Shown here piece after piece: positions 12,227 through 22,284 of a DNA stretch of 64,000 nucleotides; the first letter of the stretch is position 1; every line of letters begins with the position of its first letter. This stretch comes from an uncultured Pelagibacteraceae bacterium (GTDB taxonomy: Bacteria > Pseudomonadota > Alphaproteobacteria > Pelagibacterales > Pelagibacteraceae). Location: assembly GCA_902571235.1 (NCBI GenBank), contig CACGBI010000001.1, positions 1-64,000 of the forward strand. Direction: 5' to 3'. The notes beneath the pieces are model-generated. The model was given only the letters and a program-made list of their open reading frames with translations. It ran no database searches and was not told the origin of the DNA. The translations under genes were made by a program, and so were the position numbers.

Positions 12227-13138
12227 ATGAGTAATTCAAGGCTAAAGAAAAGAAGTTTAAGTCAAGAGGATTTATTCAATTTTTCTGAACTGTTTAAACT
12301 AATGAAGCCTAGAGTAATGTCATTAGTGATCTTTACTTGTGCAGTTGGTTTGTTAACCTCACCAAATCTTGTATCAACAAAAGATGCCATCATAGGAATT
12401 TTATTAGTCTCTATTGGAGCAGGAGCTGCAGGTGCACTGAATATGTGGTACGAGTCCGATCTTGATGCTTTAATGACAAGAACTTGTTTAAGACCTATAC
12501 CAACTGGAAAAGTCAACAGAAACCAAGCACTTATCTTTGGTATTACACTATCTATTATTTCTGTTGTAGCTTTAGATTATTTTACTAATAGAATTTCAGC
12601 AGCTATTCTACTTTTAACAATTCTATTTTATGTTTTTGTCTATACAATTTGGTTAAAAAGAAGAACACCACAAAATATAGTTATTGGTGGAGCTGCAGGC
12701 GCTTTTCCGCCAGTAATTGGATGGACTATAGCTACGGGATCTTTATCTATCGAACCGCTAGCGTTTTTCTTAATAATATTTTTTTGGACACCCTCACATT
12801 TTTGGGCTTTGAGTTTGTATAAATCAGATGATTATAAAAAAGCAAATATACCTATGTTACCACTAACTAATGGTGTCGAGAGCACAAAGACTAACATATT
12901 TGTCTATTCATTATTAATGTTGCCAGTGATTATTTATCCTTTCTTGATAAATTTTGTTGGTTTAGCTTTCTTAATTCCTGCATTGTTATTAACTTTTTAT
13001 TACAATTTTTTATGTTATGAGCTTTATAAATTTAAGAGAAATAAGTTTGATCCGAAAAAAGCTAAATCAATATTTGGATATTCAATTTTGTATTTATTTT
13101 TAGTTTTTGTACTTTTTCTGATAGATAAGATTTTATGA
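12227..13138 (+). CDS. ctaB: protoheme IX farnesyltransferase (heme O synthase)
   Basis: 303 aa; LMKPRVMSLVIFTC, NMWYESDLDALMTRTCLRPIPTGK. Confidence 0.95.
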   Translation: MSNSRLKKRSLSQEDLFNFSELFKLMKPRVMSLVIFTCAVGLLTSPNLVSTKDAIIGILLVSIGAGAAGALNMWYESDLDALMTRTCLRPIPTGKVNRNQALIFGITLSIISVVALDYFTNRISAAILLLTILFYVFVYTIWLKRRTPQNIVIGGAAGAFPPVIGWTIATGSLSIEPLAFFLIIFFWTPSHFWALSLYKSDDYKKANIPMLPLTNGVESTKTNIFVYSLLMLPVIIYPFLINFVGLAFLIPALLLTFYYNFLCYELYKFKRNKFDPKKAKSIFGYSILYLFLVFVLFLIDKIL

Positions 13139-13260
13139 TTACACCTGATAAAAAAACAAAGAAAAAAAATATATTAACTGCTTTAGCAATTATTGCTTTT
13201 ATGATTTTTCTTTTCTTTTTTACACTTTACAATACTGGAGTATTTGAAAGATCAATATGA
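13135..13260 (+). CDS. 41-aa single-TM protein between ctaB and ctaG (CoxF-like position)
   Basis: Read by hand: MITPDKKTKKKNILTALAIIAFMIFLFFFTLYNTGVFERSI*. Overlaps ctaB stop and ctaG start by 4 bp each (ATGA both times). Below the ORF-track cutoff. Confidence 0.75.
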   Translation: MITPDKKTKKKNILTALAIIAFMIFLFFFTLYNTGVFERSI

Positions 13261-13790
13261 TGCAAAAAAAGAAACTTACTCCTTTATTATTATCAGGAAT
13301 TTTTATTTTGATGTTAGGCTTATCATATGCGGCTGTGCCTCTTTATGATTTGTTTTGCAGAGTAACTGGTTTTGGTGGAACTACTCAAATTTCTAATAAC
13401 GCCCCAAAAATAGTATTAAACAAAGTAGTGAGCGTTAGATTTGATACCAATGTGAACAATTTACCATGGGATTTTAAAGCTAGAACTAATGTGATCGATG
13501 TGAAAGTTGGTCAGGTTAATAAAATTGAGTTTGAAGTCACGAATTATAGCAATGAACCCACAGCTGGTGTAGCAAGTTTTAATGTTTCACCATCAAGTTT
13601 TGGAAAATATTATAGTAAATTAGGATGTTTTTGCTTCGAAAAACAAGAATTAAAAGCAGGAGAAAAAGCGACATATGTGATGACTTTTTATTTAGACCCC
13701 GAAATGGTCAATGACCCAACAGTAAAAAACTTAGAAGATGTAACTATGTCTTATACTTTTTTCTCGACAGATTATTATAAACAATCATAA
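13257..13790 (+). CDS. ctaG: cytochrome c oxidase assembly protein CtaG/Cox11
   Basis: 177 aa; AAVPLYDLFCRVTGFGGTTQ, KLGCFCFEKQ. Confidence 0.96.
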   Translation: MMQKKKLTPLLLSGIFILMLGLSYAAVPLYDLFCRVTGFGGTTQISNNAPKIVLNKVVSVRFDTNVNNLPWDFKARTNVIDVKVGQVNKIEFEVTNYSNEPTAGVASFNVSPSSFGKYYSKLGCFCFEKQELKAGEKATYVMTFYLDPEMVNDPTVKNLEDVTMSYTFFSTDYYKQS

Positions 13791-13799
13791 TCCAAAAAA

Positions 13800-14588
13800 A
13801 TGTCAGCTGAAAAAAAACATGATTATCACCTAGTAGATCCAAGTCCTTGGCCTATCTACGTTTCATTTTCGTGTTTAGTTCTTGCATTAGGGTCAGTTTA
13901 TTATCTTCATACAGATGTTTCATGGGGTATGTATCTGGGTTTTGCACTTTTAATATACGGAGCATATATGTGGTTCAGAGATGTTGTGATTGAGGCTGAA
14001 CATCAAGGCCACCATACACCTGTTGTGCAAATACATCATCGATACGGAATGACTTTGTTTATAGCATCAGAGGTAATGTTTTTTGTAGCATGGTTTTGGG
14101 CTTACTTTGATGTAAGTCTTTTTCCAAATGAATTTGTAGGATACGTTTGGCCGCCTAAAGATATAGAAACTTTTGACCCATGGGATATTCCTTTAATAAA
14201 TACTCTAATCTTACTATTATCTGGAACTACTGTGACATGGTCACACCATGCATTGATTGAAGGTGATAGAAAAAGTTTTATCCAAGGTTTATGGTTAACA
14301 GTAGTTTTAGGATTTTGTTTTACTCTTTTACAAATTTACGAGTATCAACATGCATCATTTTCTTTTTCAGATCATATCTATGGTTCAGTATTTTATATGG
14401 CGACAGGATTTCATGGTTTTCATGTCCTTGTAGGAACAATATTTTTAGCAGTATGTTTATTTAGAGGTAAAAGAGGACACTTTACAAAAGATCATCACTT
14501 TGGATTTGAGGCAGCTGCATGGTACTGGCATTTTGTTGATGTAGTTTGGTTGTTTTTATTTGCAGCAATTTATATCTGGGGAAGTTAA
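13800..14588 (+). CDS. coxC: cytochrome c oxidase subunit III
   Basis: 262 aa; HDYHLVDPSPWP, ASEVMFFVAWFWAYF, GFHGFHVLVGTIFL, WYWHFVDVVWLFLF. Confidence 0.97.
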   Translation: MSAEKKHDYHLVDPSPWPIYVSFSCLVLALGSVYYLHTDVSWGMYLGFALLIYGAYMWFRDVVIEAEHQGHHTPVVQIHHRYGMTLFIASEVMFFVAWFWAYFDVSLFPNEFVGYVWPPKDIETFDPWDIPLINTLILLLSGTTVTWSHHALIEGDRKSFIQGLWLTVVLGFCFTLLQIYEYQHASFSFSDHIYGSVFYMATGFHGFHVLVGTIFLAVCLFRGKRGHFTKDHHFGFEAAAWYWHFVDVVWLFLFAAIYIWGS

Positions 14589-14598
14589 TTTTTGAACT

Positions 14599-15252
14599 TT
14601 GAAGAATAAATTATTATTTTCAGTCTTTGTAATTTTCTTTATATCAATCTTTGTAGCTCTTGGTTCATGGCAAATAGTTCGTTTAAATTGGAAGCTTAGT
14701 CTTATTTCAGAAATAGAAAATTCTTTGAAAAATCCTCCTGTTGAGCTAGCTCAATCTAATAAAAAAAATTATTTAAAAATCAAAACATCAGGATCAATTG
14801 ATTTAGATAAACAAATTTATTTATATAATTTAAATGATAATGGAACACCAGGATTTGAAGTTATAAATCCAATTTTGATTGATGAAGAAAATTTTTTAAT
14901 TAATAGAGGATGGATACCATTTGAAAAAAAAAATACTGAAGAGATTAATTTTTTTGATGAGAATAATATTATTGGAACTTTAAAATTACAAGGAAGGAAG
15001 AATATTTTTAAACCTGACAATGAAATTGAAGAAAATTATTGGTTTAGCTTAAATAGAGAAGATATATTAAAGTTTACTGGGAAAGAGTTTTCTGAATATA
15101 TAATCTATTTAGATGGAAAATATCAATTTCCTAAACCAAAAAAAATTACTGCTAATATTTCTAATAATCATAAAAAGTATGCGATAACTTGGTTTTCATT
15201 AGCGATTTCAATTCTTTTGCTATATTTATATTTTAGAAAAAAGAATTATTAA
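14599..15252 (+). CDS. SURF1 family cytochrome oxidase biogenesis protein (TTG start)
   Basis: 217 aa; LGSWQIVRLNWKL, FLINRGWIP, YAITWFSLA; follows coxC. Confidence 0.88.
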   Translation: MKNKLLFSVFVIFFISIFVALGSWQIVRLNWKLSLISEIENSLKNPPVELAQSNKKNYLKIKTSGSIDLDKQIYLYNLNDNGTPGFEVINPILIDEENFLINRGWIPFEKKNTEEINFFDENNIIGTLKLQGRKNIFKPDNEIEENYWFSLNREDILKFTGKEFSEYIIYLDGKYQFPKPKKITANISNNHKKYAITWFSLAISILLLYLYFRKKNY

Positions 15253-16632
15253 ATGAACTACGTAAGTACTAGAAATAGCTCAAAAAGCTTTAAATTTAAG
15301 GATGTTTTTATCAAAGGTTTAGCTGATGATGGAGGGTTATTCATTCCAAAGTCACTGCATAAATATAATCAAAGTGATTTAATTGAATTTGAAAAACTTG
15401 AATACTCTGAATTAGCAAAAAAGATTATTTATCCATTTATTGGTGATTTTATGAGCGAACCTGATTTAGGTAAAATCATCGATAAATCTTATTCAGTTTT
15501 TAGAAAAAAAAATGTAGTTGATTTAGTGAAGATTGGAGATCGATCTGTGCTTGAGTTATTCCATGGCCCTACATTAGCTTTCAAAGATATAGCTATGCAG
15601 CTTTTAGGAAATTTTTATGATTATCACCTTAAAAATGAAAATGAAAAAATAAATATAGTTGTAGCTACTTCGGGTGACACAGGTGCAGCGGCTATTGATG
15701 CAATTAAGGGTAAAAAAAATGTAAATATTTTCATTCTTCACCCTAATAATCGTATTTCACCTGTCCAAAGAAGATTAATGACAACCGTTGGTGAAAAAAA
15801 TGTTTTTAATATTGCTATAGAAGGAAATTTTGATGATTGTCAAAATTTAGTAAAGGCAATGTTTGCTGATCAAAGCTTTTCAAATGAAATTAAAATGTCA
15901 GGGGTTAATTCAATAAACTGGGCAAGAATTATTGCTCAAAGTGTATATTATTTTTATTGTTATTTTTTAATTAAAGATAAAAGTGAGCCAATAAATTTTT
16001 CAGTTCCTACAGGAAACTTTGGCGATGTTTATGCGGGATACCTGGCAAAAAGAATTGGTCTTCCAGTTAATAAGTTTATTGTTGCTACAAACCAAAATGA
16101 TATTTTACATAGAGCGATCTCAAATGGTAACTACTATGTAGAAAATGTTTTAGAGACTATTTCACCAAGTATGGATATTCAAATAGCAAGCAACTTTGAG
16201 AGGCTTATTTATGATTTGAATGATCAAAATGATAAAAAAACAATTGATGTGATGAAAAGAATTAAACAAATAGGAAAATATGAAATTAATAAAGAAAATT
16301 TAGATAAAATACATGTTGATTTTGTATCATCACGAATGGATGAAAATGAAGTTTTAAATACTATTAAAACTGTTTATAAAAAATTTGATAAGGTTTTAGA
16401 TCCACATAGTGCAATAGGATATGGAGCCTTTGATAAAGTTAATCTTAAAGGAAATAATATTGTATTAGCTACAGCTCATCCCTGTAAATTTCCAAGCGCA
16501 ATTGAAAAAGCAATAAGTATTAAAGCTGAATTGCCAGACAAATTAGCATTTATATTAAATGAGAAAGAAAATTATGATATAATTGATAATGACCTTAATA
16601 AAATTAAAAAACATATTAAAGAAAGAGTTTAA
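15253..16632 (+). CDS. thrC: threonine synthase
   Basis: 459 aa; YVSTRNSS, FHGPTLAFKDIAMQLLG, VATSGDTGAAAI. Confidence 0.96.
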   Translation: MNYVSTRNSSKSFKFKDVFIKGLADDGGLFIPKSLHKYNQSDLIEFEKLEYSELAKKIIYPFIGDFMSEPDLGKIIDKSYSVFRKKNVVDLVKIGDRSVLELFHGPTLAFKDIAMQLLGNFYDYHLKNENEKINIVVATSGDTGAAAIDAIKGKKNVNIFILHPNNRISPVQRRLMTTVGEKNVFNIAIEGNFDDCQNLVKAMFADQSFSNEIKMSGVNSINWARIIAQSVYYFYCYFLIKDKSEPINFSVPTGNFGDVYAGYLAKRIGLPVNKFIVATNQNDILHRAISNGNYYVENVLETISPSMDIQIASNFERLIYDLNDQNDKKTIDVMKRIKQIGKYEINKENLDKIHVDFVSSRMDENEVLNTIKTVYKKFDKVLDPHSAIGYGAFDKVNLKGNNIVLATAHPCKFPSAIEKAISIKAELPDKLAFILNEKENYDIIDNDLNKIKKHIKERV

Positions 16633-17117
16633 TGAATTTAAATGAAAATGATAATGTTCCGAATTCTGAAATTTTTATTTTAGAAAATGGTGAACCAATA
16701 AAAAAAAATATTGAAGAGTTATTAAAGAATAAAAAAACTGTAATTTTTGGCTTACCTGGAGCATATACATCAGTTTGTTCTGCTAAACATTTACCAGGTT
16801 ATTTGAATATGTATCAACAATTCAAAGATAAAGGAATCGATCAGATCATATGCATGTCTGTTAATGATCCTTTTGTTATGAATGCTTGGGGTAAAGAAAA
16901 TAATGTTGGTGATAAGATTATAATGATGGGGGATCCTTTTTTAAACTTTACTAAAGCAATAGGTGCCGAAGTAGATAAAAGTGGAAGAGGGCTAGGCATT
17001 AGATCAAATAGATACACCATGTTAGTTGACAATATGAAAGTAATTAAATTACAAGAAGAAAAAGATACGGGTTCTTGTGAAATATCTGCAGCAGAAAACT
17101 TTTTTAAATTAATCTAA
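16632..17117 (+). CDS. peroxiredoxin (Prx5-like, AhpC/TSA/redoxin)
   Basis: 161 aa; VIFGLPGAYTSVCSAKHLPGYL, SVNDPFVMNAWG. Confidence 0.92.
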   Translation: MNLNENDNVPNSEIFILENGEPIKKNIEELLKNKKTVIFGLPGAYTSVCSAKHLPGYLNMYQQFKDKGIDQIICMSVNDPFVMNAWGKENNVGDKIIMMGDPFLNFTKAIGAEVDKSGRGLGIRSNRYTMLVDNMKVIKLQEEKDTGSCEISAAENFFKLI

Positions 17118-17534
17118 ATTAGCCGCTTTTTTTGCTAATAAATCAGCCTCTTCATTCATTGGATTGCCCGCATGGGCCTTTACCCAATTCCATCTAATTT
17201 TTAGTGATTGGTTTAGGCTATACAGCTCAAGCCATAAATCTTTATTTTTTACATCCTCTTTCTTTGAAGTTTTCCAATTATTTTTTACCCAAGTATTTAT
17301 CCATTCAGTTATCCCAAGCTTTACATATTGAGAGTCTGTAAAAATTTCAATTTCACTTTTAGGTTCCATATTTTTTAAAGCGTTAATAGGAGCCATTAAT
17401 TCCATTCTATTGTTTGTCGTATTTTTTTCATTACCACTTATTTTCCTAGTATTTCCATTTTCATTTATTATCGCAGCCCAACCACCATTACCAGGATTTT
17501 CTAAACAAGAGCCATCAGTATAAATTTTTATCAT
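17109..17534 (-). CDS. rnhA: ribonuclease HI
   Basis: 141 aa; IYTDGSCLENPGNGGWAAI, TDSQYVKLGITEWI, VKAHAGNPMNEEAD. Confidence 0.96.
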   Translation of the reverse strand: MIKIYTDGSCLENPGNGGWAAIINENGNTRKISGNEKNTTNNRMELMAPINALKNMEPKSEIEIFTDSQYVKLGITEWINTWVKNNWKTSKKEDVKNKDLWLELYSLNQSLKIRWNWVKAHAGNPMNEEADLLAKKAANLD

Positions 17535-18499
17535 TATTTTAAATAATCTTTATAACCCTTTAAATTATTGTGTACTATTAGCTTTTGATAATACTCTTTT
17601 GGATCTTTAATTTTTATAAGTGCAGTTTTAGGTGTATTTGTGTAGTCGTAAAGACGAGTAAGAAAATATCTCATTGCAGCTCCTCTGCATAAAATATTTA
17701 ATGACCTTTTTTCTTTGGCTGAAATTTTTTTTATTTTATCATAACCTTTAATTAAATTTCTTATTTTTAGTTTATTAATTTTAAATTTTGAATTTATCTT
17801 ATCAAAGCATAAAGCATTAATACAAATAGCAATCTCATACATAAAATAATCATTTGCAGCAAAGTAAAAATCGATAATTCCTGATAATTTGTTATTTCTA
17901 AAAAAAATATTATCTATAAATAAATCTCCATGTATTATTCCTTTTGGTAATTTTTCTGGCCATATTTTTTTAATTTCTTGAAAGTTATTTTTTAAAAATT
18001 TTTCTAAATTAGTAAATTTTTTTGATTTAAATTTTATACTATTTAATAAAGGATTAAGATTTTTAACACCCATAGAGTTTTTTCTATAAAGTCTAATTTT
18101 ACTTGTAGATAAATGCAATTGTGCAATCATCTTTCCTATCTCATAGCAATTTTTTGGACTAAGAGATTTTTTATCCTTTCCATTAAGAAATGAAACAATA
18201 CAGGCTGTTTTATTTTTGATTTTTATTAAGTAATCGCCGTTTCTATTTTTGATAGGTTTTGGACAATTAATTTTATAGTTGTTTAATTGGTCCATTAGTT
18301 TCATAAAAAAGGGAATTTCTTTTTTAGAAACTCTTTTTTCAAAAATTGTTAGTATGAATTTATTTTTTTTTGATTTTAATAAATAATTTGTATTTTCAAT
18401 TCCTTGCTTGATACCTTTAAAGCTAATAATTTTATCTACTTTAAATTTTTTATTGATATAAGAAATTTCTTTTTTATTTATCTTTGTATAAACAGCCAT
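17534..18499 (-). CDS. thrB: homoserine kinase (ThrB, APH fold)
   Basis: 321 aa; GIKQGIENTNYLL, GIIHGDLFIDNIFF. Confidence 0.9.
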   Translation of the reverse strand: MAVYTKINKKEISYINKKFKVDKIISFKGIKQGIENTNYLLKSKKNKFILTIFEKRVSKKEIPFFMKLMDQLNNYKINCPKPIKNRNGDYLIKIKNKTACIVSFLNGKDKKSLSPKNCYEIGKMIAQLHLSTSKIRLYRKNSMGVKNLNPLLNSIKFKSKKFTNLEKFLKNNFQEIKKIWPEKLPKGIIHGDLFIDNIFFRNNKLSGIIDFYFAANDYFMYEIAICINALCFDKINSKFKINKLKIRNLIKGYDKIKKISAKEKRSLNILCRGAAMRYFLTRLYDYTNTPKTALIKIKDPKEYYQKLIVHNNLKGYKDYLK

Positions 18500-18500
18500 T

Positions 18501-19442
18501 TTAATTTAATTTTTTTGGAATTTTGAAAACCACATCTTCTTTGATAATTTCGACCTCATCTATACTAACTGTATATCTATTTTTTAATTCGTTTATAAAA
18601 TTATCAACTAAGATCTCAGGTGCAGAAGCACCAGATGAAATACCGATTGTATTTGAATTTTCTATTAAATCGAATGGAATTTCACTTTGCGAATGGATTA
18701 ATTGAGAATTTAAACAGCCAGATTTTTTTGCAACTTCAACTAATCTGACAGAATTAGAGGAATTTCTACTGCCTATTATAAAAAATAAATCACATTGTTT
18801 TGCAATATTTTTAACAGCCATCTGTCTATTTGTTGTAGCATAACAAATATCATCTTTTGCTGGCTCCTTAATATTTGGAAATTTATCTTTTAATATTTTG
18901 ATTATATCTTTTGTATCATCAACTGATAAAGTAGTTTGGGTAACATAAGAAATTTTCTTATTCTCAGTAATATATTTTTTGGCATCATCCTCATTTTGAA
19001 TAAGATCAATAGATCCTTTAGGTAATTGACCCATTGTGCCAACAACTTCGGGATGGTTTTGATGTCCAATTAAAACTAAATGATAACCAGCTTTATGCAG
19101 ATTTTCAGCCTCTCTATGTACTTTTGACACCAAAGGGCATGTAGCATCAACATAAGTCATATTATAATTCTCAGCATCATTTGGTATTTTTTTTGGAACA
19201 CCATGTGCTGAAAAAATTACTGGTCTTGATTTGTCTTCTATTTCCTCAAGTTCTTCCACAAAGATAGCTCCTTTATTTTTTAAATCGTCCACAACAAATT
19301 TGTTATGAACTATTTCATGACGAACATAAACTGGAGCACCATACTTTTGGATAGATTTTTCCACAATTTCTATCGCTCTTTCAACACCAGCACAAAAACC
19401 CCTAGGAGCAGACAATAGTATTTTTAATTCCTTATTTTTCAT
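18501..19442 (-). CDS. ispH: 4-hydroxy-3-methylbut-2-enyl diphosphate reductase
   Basis: LLSAPRGFCAGVERAIEIVE, VDATCPLVSKVH; track start 19451, an internal ATG at 19442 (MKNKELK) may be the real start. Confidence 0.95.
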   Translation of the reverse strand: MKNKELKILLSAPRGFCAGVERAIEIVEKSIQKYGAPVYVRHEIVHNKFVVDDLKNKGAIFVEELEEIEDKSRPVIFSAHGVPKKIPNDAENYNMTYVDATCPLVSKVHREAENLHKAGYHLVLIGHQNHPEVVGTMGQLPKGSIDLIQNEDDAKKYITENKKISYVTQTTLSVDDTKDIIKILKDKFPNIKEPAKDDICYATTNRQMAVKNIAKQCDLFFIIGSRNSSNSVRLVEVAKKSGCLNSQLIHSQSEIPFDLIENSNTIGISSGASAPEILVDNFINELKNRYTVSIDEVEIIKEDVVFKIPKKLN

Positions 19443-20367
19443 TTTTTTCAATCAAATATTCGAGCAATATATGTGGAAAGGTTAAAGACGCCAAACCTAT
19501 AAATATTATTTTAAGAATTGAACTGTCAAAACTATAAGTATTATATAATAAATAGAGCCCTACAAAACAAAAAATAGCAGTGAGAATGGTAAGCGGTAAA
19601 GCTTTCTTTGTAAAGATTTTCAAACCATTTGCCATGTTATTTTTATCTAAATCATAAATTAATGAAATACAGTGTCTTACAGAATGTAAAAAACAGAAAT
19701 AAATCGTAAATGCTTCCAAAGGAGAGAAGTAATAATTTATAATTATTATTGAAAAATAATCAAAAAAAATTGTAAATTTATTAAACTCAAAATTCTTAGC
19801 AAATAATATAATGCTAGATAAAGTTGAGAGAACAATACTGTAAAGTAAAATCTTATTTGTTTCAACTAAATCCAAGAGTTTATAGAAAGACTCATTATCA
19901 ATTAGTAATAATTTAAATATGGATATTGTTTCATCAAAATGAAAATACATTGGCGCTAAAATTATTAATGAACCTTTTAAAAAAAATAATAACTGGTTAT
20001 AATATGTATTTTCAACTATCAAAAATTGAGTATCTTCTTTACCAAAATGATATGCGGCTACGATTAAAAAAATAATTAAAGAAACAGACGGTATAATTAG
20101 CCATAAAATAATTACAATTAATGCAATTAAGATATATGACAAATAAAAAATTAAGAAATTATTAATACCTAATATTTGAAAAAGCTTTCTTCCTTTTTCA
20201 TTGTCAAGGGAACCATGAGAAACACCAATGACTAAAATTAATAATAAACAAATTAATGGAGAAATAGTAAAATAAGTAATTATAAAAGTTATTACTGAAA
20301 AAGTATTACAAAATAAAAAAAAAATAAAAGAATGATTTAAATTTATTTTTTTAATCTTATAGTTCAT
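19432..20367 (-). CDS. blh: Brp/Blh-family beta-carotene 15,15'-dioxygenase (retinal-forming)
   Basis: 311 aa multi-TM; GVSHGSLDNEKGRK, AAYHFGKEDTQF, HSVRHCISL, TFPHILLEY; next to crtY. Confidence 0.87.
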   Translation of the reverse strand: MNYKIKKINLNHSFIFFLFCNTFSVITFIITYFTISPLICLLLILVIGVSHGSLDNEKGRKLFQILGINNFLIFYLSYILIALIVIILWLIIPSVSLIIFLIVAAYHFGKEDTQFLIVENTYYNQLLFFLKGSLIILAPMYFHFDETISIFKLLLIDNESFYKLLDLVETNKILLYSIVLSTLSSIILFAKNFEFNKFTIFFDYFSIIIINYYFSPLEAFTIYFCFLHSVRHCISLIYDLDKNNMANGLKIFTKKALPLTILTAIFCFVGLYLLYNTYSFDSSILKIIFIGLASLTFPHILLEYLIEKNEK

Positions 20368-20378
20368 TTTTTTTATAA

Positions 20379-21446
20379 TTAATAAAATAAAGCTTTAATA
20401 AAAGTTATTTTTGGCATTTTAAATATTATAGACAAATCCTCGAAAAAATTACTTTTGTTGGACAAAAATTTTATAACAGTCTTTGGCGAACTCTTAAACA
20501 TTTTAAAGAATATATCAGGCATTTTCTCAGGATGTTTTTCAAGAACTCTTAAAAAGATGTCATCTAAAAATTGGTATTTTCTACTTATTTCGAATTTTTT
20601 TAAATTAGAAATGTTCTCAATATTTTTGCAAATATATTTACTATGCTCTTGAATATTAAGAAAAGTATAGCCCGTGCTTAATCTTGTCATACCTCCAGCT
20701 GTACCTATATTTATTTTGTTTTTTTCTATTTTGTGTGATGGATAGAACAGAGGTATTGCACCTTCTTCTTTATAGGTAATTTTGTAATTTTTAAGTTTTA
20801 AATGATTTTCAATATAAACTTTTATTTGAGCGTCATAATCTTTTTTAGAACTATCATTCATTTTCGATAACCAAGTTGTTTCTACTAAAGCTGAAGTTTT
20901 TGAATAGGGTAGTGTATAAAAAAAATGAACACTTTCTCTTTGATCACAGTCAAAATCCATGAGGTTGAAAATTTTATCATCAAAAAAATTATTTTGAGTT
21001 TCAATTTCTACACCACAAAAATGCTGCCAAAGATTTCGATGATCTTTTTTAATTGACGGGACGCTATTGAAAATAAAAGAATTTGTTGTATTTACTTCCG
21101 TTATATTTTTAAAGAAAGAAATATTTTTATTTTCTTTTAATTTATTGTTAATTTTTTCATAAAATAAACCACTATCAACACTTTGATATGGGAAATTGAC
21201 ACATTCTAAATGATTAGTCTTGTTTGCTATATTAATTGTAAAATTTTCCCAACTTTTTTTAACACAATCATCAAAGTTATGATCTACTACTTTCCAAAAT
21301 GACCACGTTTTATCTTTTTTATATTCTGCTCTTGGCTCAATAATTGCCAAGGTTTTATCTTTTAATTTTTCATTGAGTTCGAGTTCATATGCGAGCGATA
21401 ACCCCGCACATCCACCACCAATAATAATATAATCAAAATCTTTCAT
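20379..21446 (-). CDS. crtY: lycopene beta-cyclase
   Basis: 355 aa; DYIIIGGGCAGLSLAYEL, GAIPLFYPSHK, GTAGGMTRLSTGYTFLNIQ. Confidence 0.92.
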   Translation of the reverse strand: MKDFDYIIIGGGCAGLSLAYELELNEKLKDKTLAIIEPRAEYKKDKTWSFWKVVDHNFDDCVKKSWENFTINIANKTNHLECVNFPYQSVDSGLFYEKINNKLKENKNISFFKNITEVNTTNSFIFNSVPSIKKDHRNLWQHFCGVEIETQNNFFDDKIFNLMDFDCDQRESVHFFYTLPYSKTSALVETTWLSKMNDSSKKDYDAQIKVYIENHLKLKNYKITYKEEGAIPLFYPSHKIEKNKINIGTAGGMTRLSTGYTFLNIQEHSKYICKNIENISNLKKFEISRKYQFLDDIFLRVLEKHPEKMPDIFFKMFKSSPKTVIKFLSNKSNFFEDLSIIFKMPKITFIKALFY

Positions 21447-22284
21447 TTAAATTTATTTCTTCACTAATCAAAGTATGATCATGTTGTATTTGACCATCCT
21501 CTTTATAATTGAATGATAGTTTAATTAAGTCAAAAATTGAAAGAAAAGTCTCAAAGATTTTTTCTAAATTTGAAACGTATATCTTTCCAGAATTTTGATA
21601 ATTTTCAAAATTTTTTTTATTTAGAATTTTATATCCTATTTTTCTGTAAACTCTTCTTGCAACCAGAATAGAAAAACGAAAGTTTATTGGAATATCCTTT
21701 ATTGAATAAAATGAATTTTGATAAAATCTGTCTGCAAGATAAATAGTTGAGGAAATCTCCTCAAAATCATTTTTAATGTAAAATCGATTATTTTTCGAGT
21801 CTTCTATTACATCTCTAGATATATTTGTTAATTGCATTGCTATTCCAAGATCAATAGCTGATTTAAGCGAATTTTTTTTTTTTACCTCTAAAATCTTTGC
21901 CATCATCAAACCAACTGTTCCAGCCACCCTGTATGAATAGATTAACAGGTCTTTTTTTGAACTCAGTTTAACTTTTTTTTTAATATCTGATTTAATGCCA
22001 ATTAATAAATCCTGAACAATTTTTAATGATATGTTGAATTCTTCAACAAGATTCCACATATTTTTGATAATTGGATTATCAAAGTTTTTTTGATTAAAGT
22101 CATTTTCAAATTGAGTAAATTTTTTTTCTTTGATTTCTATTTCATCATTATCATCTGCAATGTTGTCTGCGACTCTACAAAAAGCATACAAAGCTGAACA
22201 TTTATCTAATACTTCCTTAGGCAAAAAAAAACCAGCCCAACTGAATGACTTTGCATAAACAGATAAGTAGGTTTTATTAGACAT
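21433..22284 (-). CDS. crtB: phytoene synthase
   Basis: 283 aa; SFSWAGFFLP, YAFCRVADNIADD, YRVAGTVGLMM, AMQLTNISRDVIED. Confidence 0.93.
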   Translation of the reverse strand: MSNKTYLSVYAKSFSWAGFFLPKEVLDKCSALYAFCRVADNIADDNDEIEIKEKKFTQFENDFNQKNFDNPIIKNMWNLVEEFNISLKIVQDLLIGIKSDIKKKVKLSSKKDLLIYSYRVAGTVGLMMAKILEVKKKNSLKSAIDLGIAMQLTNISRDVIEDSKNNRFYIKNDFEEISSTIYLADRFYQNSFYSIKDIPINFRFSILVARRVYRKIGYKILNKKNFENYQNSGKIYVSNLEKIFETFLSIFDLIKLSFNYKEDGQIQHDHTLISEEINLNERF

